A DNA stretch of 64,000 bases from Lethocerus indicus (Eukaryota; Arthropoda; Insecta; Hemiptera; Belostomatidae): positions 18,510,442 to 18,574,441 of the forward strand of contig JACDQD010000008.1 in NCBI GenBank assembly GCA_019843655.1, given 5' to 3'. This document shows, piece after piece, positions 27,253 through 39,573 of the stretch. Under the pieces are notes generated by a model, which worked only from the letters and a program-made list of their open reading frames with translations, was not told where the DNA came from and did no database searches. Position 1 is the stretch's first letter. Each line of letters opens with the position of its first letter. A program made the position numbers and the translations under genes.

Positions 27253-27310
27253 AAGTTAACAAAATGTTAAGTTAACAAGTTATATAAGTTAACAAAAAAC
27301 AAGTTAACAA
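27253..27310. repeat. Cluster of four AAGTTAACA motifs
   Basis: The palindrome GTTAAC occurs four times in 54 bp (27255-27260, 27271-27276, 27288-27293, 27303-27308), mostly inside AAGTTAACA. Spacing is irregular (about 15-17 bp), so this is either a degenerate minisatellite or a cluster of binding sites. Confidence 0.7.
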
Positions 27311-27711
27311 AACTTAGCTCACTGAGTTTGAAACTGTGATTCAACGTAAGACGAAAATATATCCGACATACCTAAATGATTTTGAAATATTGAAATTTAA
27401 ATTGGTATTTCGAGTTCATATTAAAGAAGGATATCCGCTATCATTTTCCATAGAAACGTTACACTGTGTCCGTATTTCTTAGAAATATTTCCGTCATTCT
27501 TGAAGGAAATGTTATTTCGAAAAAATTAACACTAAAATTTTCGATGAATTGGTTTGTCTCGAAAAAAAGCATTAAAAAAAATCATTCATCGATTATGAAG
27601 TTCATATATGTGTATCTAGAAGGCCACTTTTTTTTGGTATGAATTATTATCAATTGTTAAAGTCGTTAGATAATTGTTAGTTAAGCATTCCAGTACGACG
27701 GGAACAAAAAT

Positions 27712-27729
27712 AGTGGTTTATAAACCACT
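27712..27729. repeat. 18-bp perfect palindrome
   Basis: AGTGGTTTATAAACCACT reads the same on both strands. Each half contains a GTGGTT motif that resembles part of a Runt/Runx site. No promoter or transcript is visible next to it. Confidence 0.8.
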
Positions 27730-28504
27730 TAAAGTGTTTTCAATCATTGATTTTTAAAAATATTAGTTCAGATGGTGTAAAAAGGTGCTGTATTAACATA
27801 ACTAATGTGTTCACATTCGAATAAAGAACCGAGAGAAAAAAGCACAGAATAGGGTTACAATAAAGCACATCCTTTTTTTAACAGAACAATTTTCCGAGGT
27901 ACGAAATCATTCTTGAAATAAAACTTGCAACACTTTGGACCAAAATAATAAAAAAGGTGCGACACCATATCGAGAAATGGTTATAAATTTTCAAATTATA
28001 TTCACATTTTATTGCATTAAAAATAACGGAGTAAACGACGGGTATTATTTTTTTAATACTGTCAAGTTCTAAATTTGTATTTCTCATCCAAAGGTTTTTA
28101 ATGGTGTAGTCGTGAAACCGTACAAACATGCTATTTTAGGTCACAAGAAAATTTGTTAATCATTACGATTCATTGCATAACACTTTTTAAACGAAAGAAT
28201 GTTATTTGTAGCGGTCATTAAATATTTTTCTCTGGGAGTAGTATTTCGGAAATATCATGTAACACAGACTTCTATTGGATGGCCGGAACAATGGGTTGCC
28301 GGTCACCATTTATCTACTAAAAAATTGTCGATATATAATTGCTCACTGGTGAACTCTGTCTGAAATGTATTTACTGGTAAATAAAAATCATATATCCGTA
28401 TTTTATTGCGGATGTAAAGTCTCCAAGCCGGTCATACTCAGAATCTCGAACCGGGAACAACTCTTGAAGCATTTCACTGTTGAATCCAAACGCGCCGTGG
28501 CCCG

Positions 28505-28735
28505 CTCGACCAATCAGAGTCCTCTATCCGTTTTATGCCCATATATGGTAAGAGTAGAAGCTCGCTCCAGTGGTGGGGATAGGGCGAGTCCATTACGGCA
28601 GGTGGCACCGCCCTACCCTACCCGGCATTTAGAATTATTATTTGAAGTTTCAGACCTAAATATTTACCGGTCGGTTAAAAAAACATAAAAAAATACAACC
28701 GAAATTATAAACCGGAACTTTCCCCAGGTCCCCGA
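28505..28735 (+). promoter_or_regulatory. Distal actin promoter (P1)
   Basis: A CCAATCAG box at 28510-28517 is followed 22 bp later by a perfect CArG box CCATATATGG at 28539-28548, and then by TATAAA at 28706-28711. CCAAT plus CArG is the classic control module of animal cytoplasmic actin promoters (NF-Y and SRF). A start about 30 bp after the TATA box, near 28,736, would give a leader exon ending at the strong donor at 28,906. No clear initiator was found, and CArG and TATA are far apart, so the exact start is uncertain. Confidence 0.5.
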
Positions 28736-28905
28736 TCCTTTTTTACGAAGGAAATAGAACTTTTTGAATTTGGCGTCCGACGGGTACACCCCCTGGCGGA
28801 CGAGTCCATTCCGAGGCGAAACCAACGGCTCAATTCCTTCCTTCACTCGCGTCAATTGTGTTCCAGTGTGCACGTTGTTCTGCACTGCTTAAACTTCTCT
28901 CTAAG
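28736..28905 (+). other. Candidate non-coding first exon 1A of actin
   Basis: The exon end is set by a consensus donor (CTAAG then GTAAGT) at 28,906. The start is estimated from the TATA box at 28,706. Splicing to the acceptor at 30,131 would place an untranslated leader in front of the actin ATG. This mirrors the alternative untranslated first exons known for Drosophila Act5C. No transcript evidence is available here. Confidence 0.45.
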
Positions 28906-29355
28906 GTAAGTCTTATATTCTGTTAGTTGAAAATACTATAACATTATGCGTTTTCCATCGATATTTAACCTATTCGTAAGTGCGGCGAGTGTAATTTTGT
29001 AAGATTCCAGCGAAATTTGCAAAGAACCGAATCCAGCGGGGCCATGACTTATCCGTGCTCGCGACCACCGCTTGATTGTTCTATTTCTGAACGCCGCGTC
29101 GCGTTATTTTTAGAAGTTATTCCTGCCGTATCTGTCCTGTTAAATTTGCCGGTCAGCGTTTGTTTTACGGCCGGCTTTTTTTTCTAATTTTAACTTGACT
29201 ATAGTTGCGCTGGTTCCGCTGGCTGGGTCTTCCTGCTTTTCTCATCGACCGCCTCGACGGTCGGTCTAACAAATGAAAAGTCAGGCCGACTCGTCGGCCC
29301 TGTTAAATAAGTGCGGTGGTACGTTTTCGTGAAGCGGCATTGCCACGCTATCTTA

Positions 29356-29489
29356 CCATATATGGTCAAGAAAGGTCTGATTGGCCGCCACATTGGATGT
29401 CCTTATTAGCCGGGTGGTGGTGGGGGAAAATGGCGGTCGTGGTGGGGGGAGACTCCTATATTACTCATTTACAACTCTTCTCCTGTATC
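29356..29489 (+). promoter_or_regulatory. Proximal actin promoter (P2)
   Basis: A second perfect CArG box CCATATATGG is at 29356-29365, followed by inverted CCAAT boxes (ATTGG) at 29380-29384 and 29392-29396. A TATA-like TATATTA is at 29457-29463, and an arthropod-type initiator TCAGTC has its A at 29,490, 33 bp after the first T of the TATA box. That is the expected geometry for a focused TATA/Inr promoter. It repeats the CArG plus CCAAT logic of P1. Confidence 0.6.
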
Positions 29490-29545
29490 AGTCTGTGTAC
29501 AGCTAGCCCAGTGTGCGGTAGCCTTAAGTTATTTATTTATTTCCA
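29490..29545 (+). other. Candidate non-coding first exon 1B of actin
   Basis: A 56-nt leader exon runs from the TCAGTC initiator to the donor GTAAGT at 29,546. It would splice to the common coding exon at 30,131, which is preceded by TATTACAG. Exons 1A and 1B would give mRNAs with identical proteins and different leaders. Confidence 0.5.
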
Positions 29546-30156
29546 GTAAGTGTTAAACCGAACTTAGCCGTGGGTGTGGTACTTCTAGTTCTGTTGTGGT
29601 GTTGTGATATTACTAGTCCTTTGAGGACATCCGAACTTGTAGTTTCGGTTTCAGCCCTCGCTACTCTCAACTGCCCGAATTGGATTTTCTTTTAACTTTC
29701 AGTGCCCTTTTACAAAATTTTGCCGGATATCCGGGAGATTCAGAGTAGTCTGTATACTTAAGGGTGTGACCGACCCTGTTGGAGTCCCTTTGCTAACTTT
29801 GATAAACTTGAATCTCTCATTGAAGTTTTGCTTCTTGTAAGCGGCCATCCACTTGCAGAAAATAGTTGTAGTTTTGAATTGTTTGAATTCTAATAATAGA
29901 TAAACTTGGACCATCTGAATTTTTTCGTTTGCACTTTCTATGTGGAAGTTGTCAAACTAGATCTTGTAAATTGCAATTAAAAGTAAAAGTAGTTTAACAA
30001 TCTTAGTTGAACTTTTTGATGAATTTTGTGTATTGAAAGAACACCACATCTGCAATGAATATAGTTTTGCTTATACCTACTGCATCATTATGACCAAACT
30101 GTTACTAAATAATTTTCCTTCATATTACAGCTCACCGACACTAACCTAAATCCAAG

Positions 30157-32429
<2,273 letters not shown>

Positions 32430-32647
32430 ATTCTATGGGCTGCGATTTATCTTGTGTATTATATTTGTTTGATATGTCGGTGAGTTTATTTTTTTTTCTC
32501 ATTCTCCCCCCCACGGGAGTGTATAAGTCTCTTCCATTATTTAATTATTTAAAAGTCATTTTCACAGTCAATCTCGCCTGATAAATATTCCCGATTTTCT
32601 ACGGGACAGAATTTTGTCAACCGTTTTCTATCGCTAGTTATCTTTTT

Positions 32648-32653
32648 AATAAA
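32648..32653 (+). terminator. Act5C: Actin polyadenylation signal
   Basis: AATAAA lies 219 nt after the actin stop codon, in a T-rich 3' untranslated region. Further AATAAA copies at about 32,908 and 33,056-33,064 could serve longer 3' ends, as is usual for actin genes. Confidence 0.6.
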
Positions 32654-33135
32654 AGTATATATATAAATATTTAAAAAGACACTGTTTGCATTCCATTTCT
32701 TCACATGGCTCAAATGTGCTTTTTTCTAATTTTGGTATTTTTTATGAAACTTAGAAAGCGTAGGTATGTCATTTTTGTACCGAGGTCGAATTGTCTGAAT
32801 TGAGTCTGTTGGTTCCTGAATGAGCCAAGTTGGCAACACCTATGCATGCACCAGGCCAAAGTATTATTTATTCCCATCTGCAGAACTGGAACTTTTAGAT
32901 TATGGGAAATAAATCATAAATTGTAATTGCCATGTTGTGTATTTATTTATATATCTTGATTTCCTCATTACATCTTATCTTACCTCCTTTTTCCCTCTTT
33001 TTAATATTACAGGAAACATTTCAGTAAAAATAAGCTGCAAGATTTTTTTATTTATATAAATAAAAGCGTTTGGAATGAGGAAAAATAAATTTTACTCATT
33101 TTAAGTTGGCAAATAAACACTGCTGTTAGTTTAAG

Positions 33136-33146
<11 letters not shown>

Positions 33147-33201
<55 letters not shown>
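33147..33201. repeat. TA dinucleotide microsatellite
   Basis: About 55 bp of uninterrupted TA repeat downstream of actin. The open frame reading through it on the plus strand (repeated Y-I) is an artefact of the repeat. Confidence 0.95.
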
Positions 33202-33204
<3 letters not shown>

Positions 33205-34008
33205 TCAATACTAGTATACACATACATAATGTACATACATATAAGAGCAACAAATATATTTAAGTATGAGCATAATGGACACTATCGTATTTTGGTATAC
33301 AAGCAAGGGCAAGTAGTAATAATAAATACATATTTAAAGCTGAAACTGAAACAAATTAAATAAATGCATTAAAACTGCAAGGGCTTTTGAATTTGAAGGA
33401 CTTGAAACTTCTGTTTTCATTATATTAAGTAGTTAACATATAAAAGGGCCATTATAGAGGAGTACTTAACCAATTACTTAATGAATAAAGTAATTGAAAT
33501 AATTTAAGAATATAGGAAAGCCCATAACATCAGGGCATATCTACTTGTGCTATATAGGACAAAAAAAGGCAAGTAGTCTCAATTCAAGTATTTAGTTTTT
33601 AATCTAAATGATGTTAGGGTTCCTGTTATGTTGTAGTCACTATGTGACAAGATATTTCATCCCAGGTCGCTGTGAAGCCTCTAGTCTTAGATCAGTGTCT
33701 AGTTTTAGATCAAATGGGCAAGGGATGACAGAAATTCGCTAGTGTGATGGTATTCAAAATCCTTGAGGTCTACCAAACAAATTTAAATTACAACATCCTT
33801 AATTTCTGGAGAGTATGAAATTTGATATGCCTGCCTTCCAGTAGAGTGCAATACCTGATGGTATTCCCTTTTATTGATAAATAATAATAGGAAATTAAAG
33901 CAAACATTTAGCAGGCAGATTATATTTTGAAGAAACAGTACAGTTAATTTCTTACAACTAATGTACTAATAATATTTGTATTTCTTTCATATTTCTAATG
34001 CTAATGAG
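33202..34008. other. AT-rich intergenic DNA between convergent genes
   Basis: Contains no gene that I can support. It separates the 3' end of actin (plus) from the 3' end of the small peptide gene (minus). TTTATT at 33870-33875 reads AATAAA on the minus strand and is a plausible polyadenylation signal for the peptide gene, about 135 nt after its stop. Confidence 0.55.
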
Positions 34009-34708
34009 TTAGATGCTTCGCTTGACTCTTCTACTTCTTTTAAACATTTCAATTTCTGAATAATCTTCTGGTCCTCCAAATACACCAGCATACTTCACAA
34101 ATGGGTCAGCAGATTCTTCATCCTGGTTGTATGTATCAATAAGTTAATTATGTACTTTTTCAACAATTTTTTTGGTTTATTGTTAAATGCTCAACATACA
34201 TAAACATATATTTACACAAAGAAGACTTACACTGGGAGTTTCAGGAGCATATTTAGCTACCATGTTGTTTGCCGTGTTACCTATAAAACAACAGATTTAA
34301 TATAGTAAGATTTAAAGTACACTTATAAGTTCTTTAATTAATATTTTCTGGTTATTTTAAAGTTAAATATAAATATATAAAAATTACATTAAACCATTAT
34401 TACCTAATTAGTAACTATAAATGATATACCAATTTTTAATATAATTAAAATATGAATTATACTGTAATAAACTTTTATAATTTTTAATTGTAGTTCTATA
34501 CATTATATAGTACAGAGAGTATTATTGTATATAGAAGATTGCGTTTGAAAATGGGTGACAATTCTTTATGAAAATATTATCATTGTTATACAATTTAAGC
34601 TAGGCAAATATACCTACCTTCATTATTGTTATAAACAGCTCCTAATTCTTCAGATAACATTGAAATTATTAAGGATAAGAAAATTATTAACTTTTCCAAT
34701 AGCCGCAT
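34009..34708 (-). CDS. Putative small secreted peptide precursor, 84 residues, three exons
   Basis: Exons, in transcript order, are 34618-34708, 34231-34280 and 34009-34122 on the minus strand. Donors GTAGGT and GTAAGT and acceptors TTTTATAG and ACAACCAG give compatible phases: the first exon leaves one base, which the second completes to glycine, and the second ends on a codon. Residues 1-24 look like a signal peptide: MRLLEK, then a run of Leu, Ile, Phe and Ser. The mature part has no cysteine, is acidic in the middle (PSDEESADPF, GGPEDYSEIE) and ends in basic clusters KRSRRVKR followed by SI. Dibasic KR and RR sites fit convertase processing, as in neuropeptide precursors. No known family is recognised. 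It sits head-to-head with mitochondrial L12, with 427 bp between the start codons. An alternative is a small non-neuronal secreted protein. Confidence 0.65.
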
Positions 34709-35135
34709 TTTATTTTTGGTATTCCATGCAAACAATTAAGAAATCTTTTCATGTACCAAATCAAATATGAACTATATTGTTTACCATGTGATTTAATAAT
34801 AAAAAATTTAATTTGTTATATGTAACAATTTTAATCAGATTTGAATTTGTATACTATTTGTATTAGTATATTTGATTGTTACTAGACTATTTCAACTGCC
34901 ACCTAAATTATATGAAATTTATTGAATATACGTACATTTTTTAAATAAATCTCATATAAACCGCATTTGCAATTTCTTGTAAAACAGTCTGAATTATTGT
35001 GTAACATTTATTTTTTCTCAGGATACTTCGTATATTTTAAATTCAATTCCGAACTGCAACGGAGGTTACACACTGGTTATAACACGCTCATAAGTACTGG
35101 GAATTCGTTCGGACTAAAAAGACCTATATTTAAAA
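34709..35135. promoter_or_regulatory. Shared divergent promoter region
   Basis: These 427 bp separate the start codons of the minus-strand peptide gene and the plus-strand L12 gene, so both promoters and both leaders must lie here unless further leader exons exist. The sequence is AT-rich apart from a mixed stretch at about 35,040-35,120, just before the L12 ATG. I could not assign a clear TATA box or initiator to either gene. Confidence 0.45.
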
Positions 35136-37273
35136 ATGTTTTGTCTAAGAAGTTTCGCAAAATTTGCTGTAAAACATTCAAGGGGAATATCTAGAAGGTA
35201 AGAGTTTTATCTTTTACTTAAATTTGTAAAGTTCAGTTTTAACTGGGAATCTGCTTGTTGATAAAAAGGTTTGAATAAAAAGCTGCCATAAATCTTTCCT
35301 CACTTATTAAAAGAAATTGGGAACTAATTCCAGTTTGTAACCCCGTGGTTAAATTATAATTTATTTATTGGTATTCACTTTTGGTATCTAGATAAATTAT
35401 TATGTAACAACAGCAAATAAAAGAAATGATATCTACATATTTATAAACACTACAGGGATAACCCAAATGTTACATACTGAAAGTAAAATTGTAAATGCCC
35501 TGTAGATTGCAATAAGTTGCATGATCTCATAATAGCATTGACGTTTTTATATTGCTAACAATACACTATTGAAACAACAGCTTGGGGGTTTTAACCTGAA
35601 AGTTAAATGAATTTGTTAATATGTATATGTATAAATTAGTTTAAGGACTTGTAGTAGATGTTATTGTCATTTTATTAACTAGTCTAACCACTAACTTAAA
35701 ACATTGTTTTCAACGAGACTTTCATTAGTACTTTTTTATAGTTTAGGGAGAAGGAATGTTGTATTCTCGTTGGGCATATTATTAACTGTGTTTTGTACCT
35801 TGTTTTCAGTTCCTCTGTTTTAAAGGCTGAGCCATTGTCAATTCCAACTCCCGATGGCCAGGAGGCCGTATTTTCGGACAAAATAGACAAACTAGTGACA
35901 GAGATTTCCCGTCTGACTCTGATGGAAGTCTCTGAATTAAGCACAGCTCTCAAACAGAGGTTAAATCTCCCTGATGCACCTATGATGCCTGTTGGTGGAT
36001 TTGCACCAGCGGTTAAAGCAGAGGCAAGTATAGTTTTATTTGTTCTATACCTTGATTTTATTTTCCCAATTATAAACTGAAGAAATTCCTCAGCATATAA
36101 CAGTAAAAAAGGGATCATTCAATTATAAACCTAATGTAAAGAAAAGAAACGTATATTTATGAAGTATATATTTTTCAATTAAAACATTTTAAAGGGTGTG
36201 ATTATAAAAGCATGAAAATATCAAATATAAAGCATTATATAAAAAATGTTCTCACTAGTTTCATTATTATGAAATATCCCTTCGATTTTCACAATTTATT
36301 AAACTAATACTACCTGGTTTACCCATGAGTGAAAGCGGTGTGAAGTCTAGTGAGTGGTCCAGGTTCATAAAAGAGCTATTCAGTGTTATCTTATTGAGAT
36401 ATTTGTTAACATGTTTGTAATGAGAACTATTACACTGGAATAAGTTTACAACATATATTCATATTGAATATTTGATAATTGTTTTGCCATCACGACAGAA
36501 AGTTTTATATTTACCCTTCATTTCATCAAATAATGTATATGTATCTGTGTCATCCTAATTGTTCTTAATGAAATTTCATTATCTGTTGTTTATAACAGGA
36601 ACTGACTATTATGATAAGTGTATCTATTTAAACTGAAAAATGAAATTCTCATCATGACTATTTCATTTCAATTGGTTAGTCCCAGAAACAATTATTATTG
36701 GAATGGTGCTACAATAGCTTTTGCTAATAGCTATTTATACATTTCCTATTTTCATCAGTGGTTTATAGTTAACTTAAAATCATCATATTCAAACGAATTG
36801 TTTCACATTTTCAGGAAGAGGAAGAAGTAGTAGCAAAACAGGTCCAAACAAGTTTCACTGTAAAATTAATGAAGTTTGATGAGAAACAGAAAGTTGCATT
36901 AATTAAGGAATGTAAAGCACTTTTGGAAGGCATGAATCTAGTGCAAGTAAGTGTTGTATTTGCACGTGTTACTTTTAATTTTTTTTATGAGTTAAATCTC
37001 CATTATTTTTTATGAGTGATGAGTCTGTTTGTTAACCGAAACAGTGATATGAACTTATTATTAATATTTTGAACTGAAATTAAGTCACGGCTATAGTTTT
37101 ATTTATTTATGACTTAAATATAATGAAAGAAATAATGATATTATTAATTATTTCAGGCCAAGAAATTTGTTGAAAGTTGTCCTAATGTAGTCAAAGCAGA
37201 CATTGCCAAGGATGAAGCAGAAAAGTTGAAAGAGGCCTTGTCTAAAGTTGGTGCTGAAATTGTTATAGAATAG
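35136..37273 (+). CDS. mRpL12: Mitochondrial ribosomal protein L12 (bL12m), 174 residues
   Basis: Exons are 35136-35197, 35810-36023, 36815-36946 and 37157-37273. Phases match throughout: two bases plus one make a serine codon at the first junction, and the others fall between codons. The N-terminus MFCLRSFAKFAVKHSRGIS is basic and hydrophobic without acidic residues, a typical mitochondrial presequence. It is followed by the L12 N-terminal dimerisation helix region (DKLVTEISRLTLMEVSELS) and a flexible linker. The C-terminal domain contains VKLMKFDEKQKVALIKE and ends AEKLKEALSKVGAEIVIE, close to bacterial L7/L12. The protein forms the stalk of the mitoribosome that recruits translation factors. 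Intron 2 uses a GC donor (GAG then GCAAGT) instead of GT. The first exon was too short to find by open-frame search alone and was placed by presequence and splice phase. Confidence 0.93.
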
Positions 37274-38398
37274 AATGTTTTATAATTTCGTATTAAGATT
37301 TGTAGTCAACATTTTGTTATTTTGTACTATATAATATAAAAGTGTGATTTCATTTTATTTCTAATTTGAACAATTGTAAAACTTGTGCTATTTGATTGTT
37401 AATGATCTGTTTAAATGTCATTAATGATATTTATATACAAATCACATAAACTCAGGAGAAAGGTAGTTAGATCCTTAAGTGTGTAATAAAGGTAATAATT
37501 ATAGATATATTACGCAAATATAAACAAATTTCAAACTGAAAGTTCACATTTTTTGTAATTATTAAAATTCAATTTCTACCATTAAACAGTAATAGATTAA
37601 TTACCTGATATAGTAAATAATAATAGTACATTTAAACAATTTAATCCGACAAACTATGTGCTCAACAGTATGTATATATCTGAATTCAGAATGGGAATAA
37701 ATATTTTGTGGAATAGAATTTGAAATACCCAAAATTAGGATTAAATAGTGAATTTTAAACAAGAATATCCACACAAGAACTTATTTTGTCAGAAAATGTA
37801 TTACATTGTATCAAGCAAATTTAATTAAGGCAAGTTGGTATACATTTTAAGATTGAATTTTGTTAAGCTGTTGATCAACATTCAAGATTATCAGATTTAA
37901 TAAACAATTCTTCATCCAAGAAATAGTAAAAGAAAAACAAGATTCACTTAATAATGATTATAAATAAATAAGATTTCACCATTGTCCCCATCATGCTATT
38001 ATTTGTAACAGATAACTTACATACAATTGTGGTTTAGACTTAATATTTTTGTTTATATGACATTAGGTGATTTATGTTCTTACAACAATTGGTTTTATCT
38101 GACTGATTACAGTTGTGACATGCTAATAGCTTTATGTGGAAGAATTTCCCAAATGTATATAATTGAAAGTTGTGTCATTTTTTTGCATTTGAGGGTTCTA
38201 TAAGATATTAAACATGTGACATAGTTTTGTTTGGATGTTAAATCATGTGTAAATAAGTGTTATTAACACATGTAGAACACTTTTTATATTACTAGTGTTG
38301 ATATTAAGTCATTGAAGATTAAAATTCTTATAGTTTATATTTACTGAAGATATTATGTACTGAGAAAATATTTTTTAAGAGCATGAAATGCTTCAAAG
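37274..38398. other. AT-rich intergenic DNA
   Basis: Besides dispersed repeat copy 2 at 37,421-37,503, no gene, RNA or other repeat can be supported. The L12 3' end must lie in its first part. AATAAA occurs near 37,484-37,489, inside the repeat copy. Confidence 0.55.
37421..37503 (+). repeat. Dispersed repeat, copy 2
   Basis: Matches copy 1 at 12,277-12,360 over its whole length with scattered substitutions and the identical core GGTAGTTAGATCCTTAAGT. Here the following TA-rich tract is degenerate, not a pure microsatellite. The two copies tie the CG-rich left part of the window and the AT-rich right part to the same genome. Confidence 0.7.
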
Positions 38399-39573
38399 AT
38401 GCTTGTCCATTGTGTCCTTTATTCAATGAATTTATTGTACGTATTGGTTTTAACTACACGTTATATAATGAAATATATCCTTACCTGTTTAGTCTGTGGG
38501 TTCTACTTCCACAGGGTAAGGTATGTGGGAGAGACAAATAGCACTTTTAAATTTCAGGTTTCAGGGCATAATTGCAATAGAGGAATCTTCCCGAGTTCAA
38601 AACCATAAAAGAAATGTGTTTCAAATTGGCTACCCAAGGAATATTTTGTGCCAAAATAACATTGTTAAGTACAATCGAGGCTTATCAGGATTGAGGAATA
38701 CGTCAAGGTACAGGAATATCGACAGAGGATCAAAATTGAGTACTGCTCATTCAGGATCCGAGTCGGTTTCTACGGAACCAAAAAATGGCATTTACAGATT
38801 TAATAGTCATCAGCCCTGGAAGGCTAAGCCGGCAGCACGTCAGCATTATCAAAAGGAAGTTAAAATTGTACGGCCGAGCATGGAAGAACAGATAGCTGCC
38901 TACAACCGGGCCTACCTCCTGGTCTTGGTTCCGATAGGAGAGAAGTCCATTCCGGGTGTCGGGCTGAGTCATGCGGCGGAATCAAGTTGTGCCAGCAGGG
39001 TCAATATCGTTGACGATTGCGTGGCCAACATGTCGAGCGCTGAACGTCACTGAAGAGACGGCGGAGAATCTCTTCTTCGGGCAGAGTCAAATGCGGCTTC
39101 TGGCCGCGCCAATCGACACCGTCAGACACGCTCCCGGCCTTATCCGGAGGCTCTCCTCAGCTCTGGGCAGACCTCTCAATTACATAGGCGACGTCAGCCC
39201 GTTTTTCAGTTGTCTCAGAGCTGACAAAACCATCCCGGTCGAGTCCCACTCGACCTCTGTCCCCACCCAACAGTCAGAAACCGAAAGGGTGCCGGAACAG
39301 ATACCGGGCAAAACGGTCTACATGTTTCCAGACGAAAGCGAAATTTCCACTACAACCGGAAAACCTACCGGCAACCAGTCAGTCGAACCAAAAGGGAAGA
39401 TGGAAGCTTTTGTAAATAGATTCAGTTCTGGGCTGATAGAAACAAGAGCCGCAGGTGATCCGGTAGAGGAATGGAGTCAGATGAGGGTACAAAAGTTGAA
39501 AGAAAGAACGAAAGAAAGATTGCTGGCTTTGTTCAGATCGAGCAAAAAATTGCTTCATGCTACGGATCAATAA
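38399..39573 (+). CDS. Unrecognised coding region with overlapping +1-offset frames
   Basis: Two long open frames overlap on the plus strand: one to the stop at 39,051-39,053 and one from 38,971 to the stop at 39,571-39,573. The second is shifted by +1. Both lie in sequence that becomes markedly GC- and CG-rich from about 38,870, unlike the neighbours. The first frame may begin at ATG 38,399 with a strongly hydrophobic N-terminus and a 49-nt intron (38516-38564, GTAAGG donor, TTTCAG acceptor) before continuing in phase. The second frame encodes a Ser/Thr/Pro-rich part and a basic, probably helical C-terminus (KLKERTKERLLALF). No family is recognised. The frames could be joined by an unseen short intron, by a single-base error or mutation, or by programmed +1 frameshifting. 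Alternatively the locus is a decayed gene. Confidence 0.45.

Larger units (their letters stand above)
12402..28480. other. Gene-free intergenic DNA with GC-rich islands, upstream of actin
   Basis: No protein or RNA gene could be supported. GC- and CG-rich islands lie at about 12530-12830, 15010-15560, 16150-16310, 21570-21960, 22330-22740, 23380-23700 and 24250-24610. Open frames of 90-115 codons inside them run on both strands without domains, as expected for CG-rich non-coding DNA. Lone CArG boxes occur at 18051-18060 and 22649-22658. A possible orphan exon with a good GTAAGT donor ends near 19874. The regular island spacing suggests cis-regulatory DNA, but this is inference. Confidence 0.55.

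Noticed and set aside
33142..33363. Open frame through the TA repeat downstream of actin
   Set aside because: The first third is a repetitive Ile-Tyr translation of a microsatellite, and the rest has no coding features.
38971..39053. Antizyme-type programmed +1 frameshift as a firm call
   Set aside because: The arrangement is similar, but neither frame resembles ornithine decarboxylase antizyme, and no shift stimulator is visible. It is kept only as an open question.
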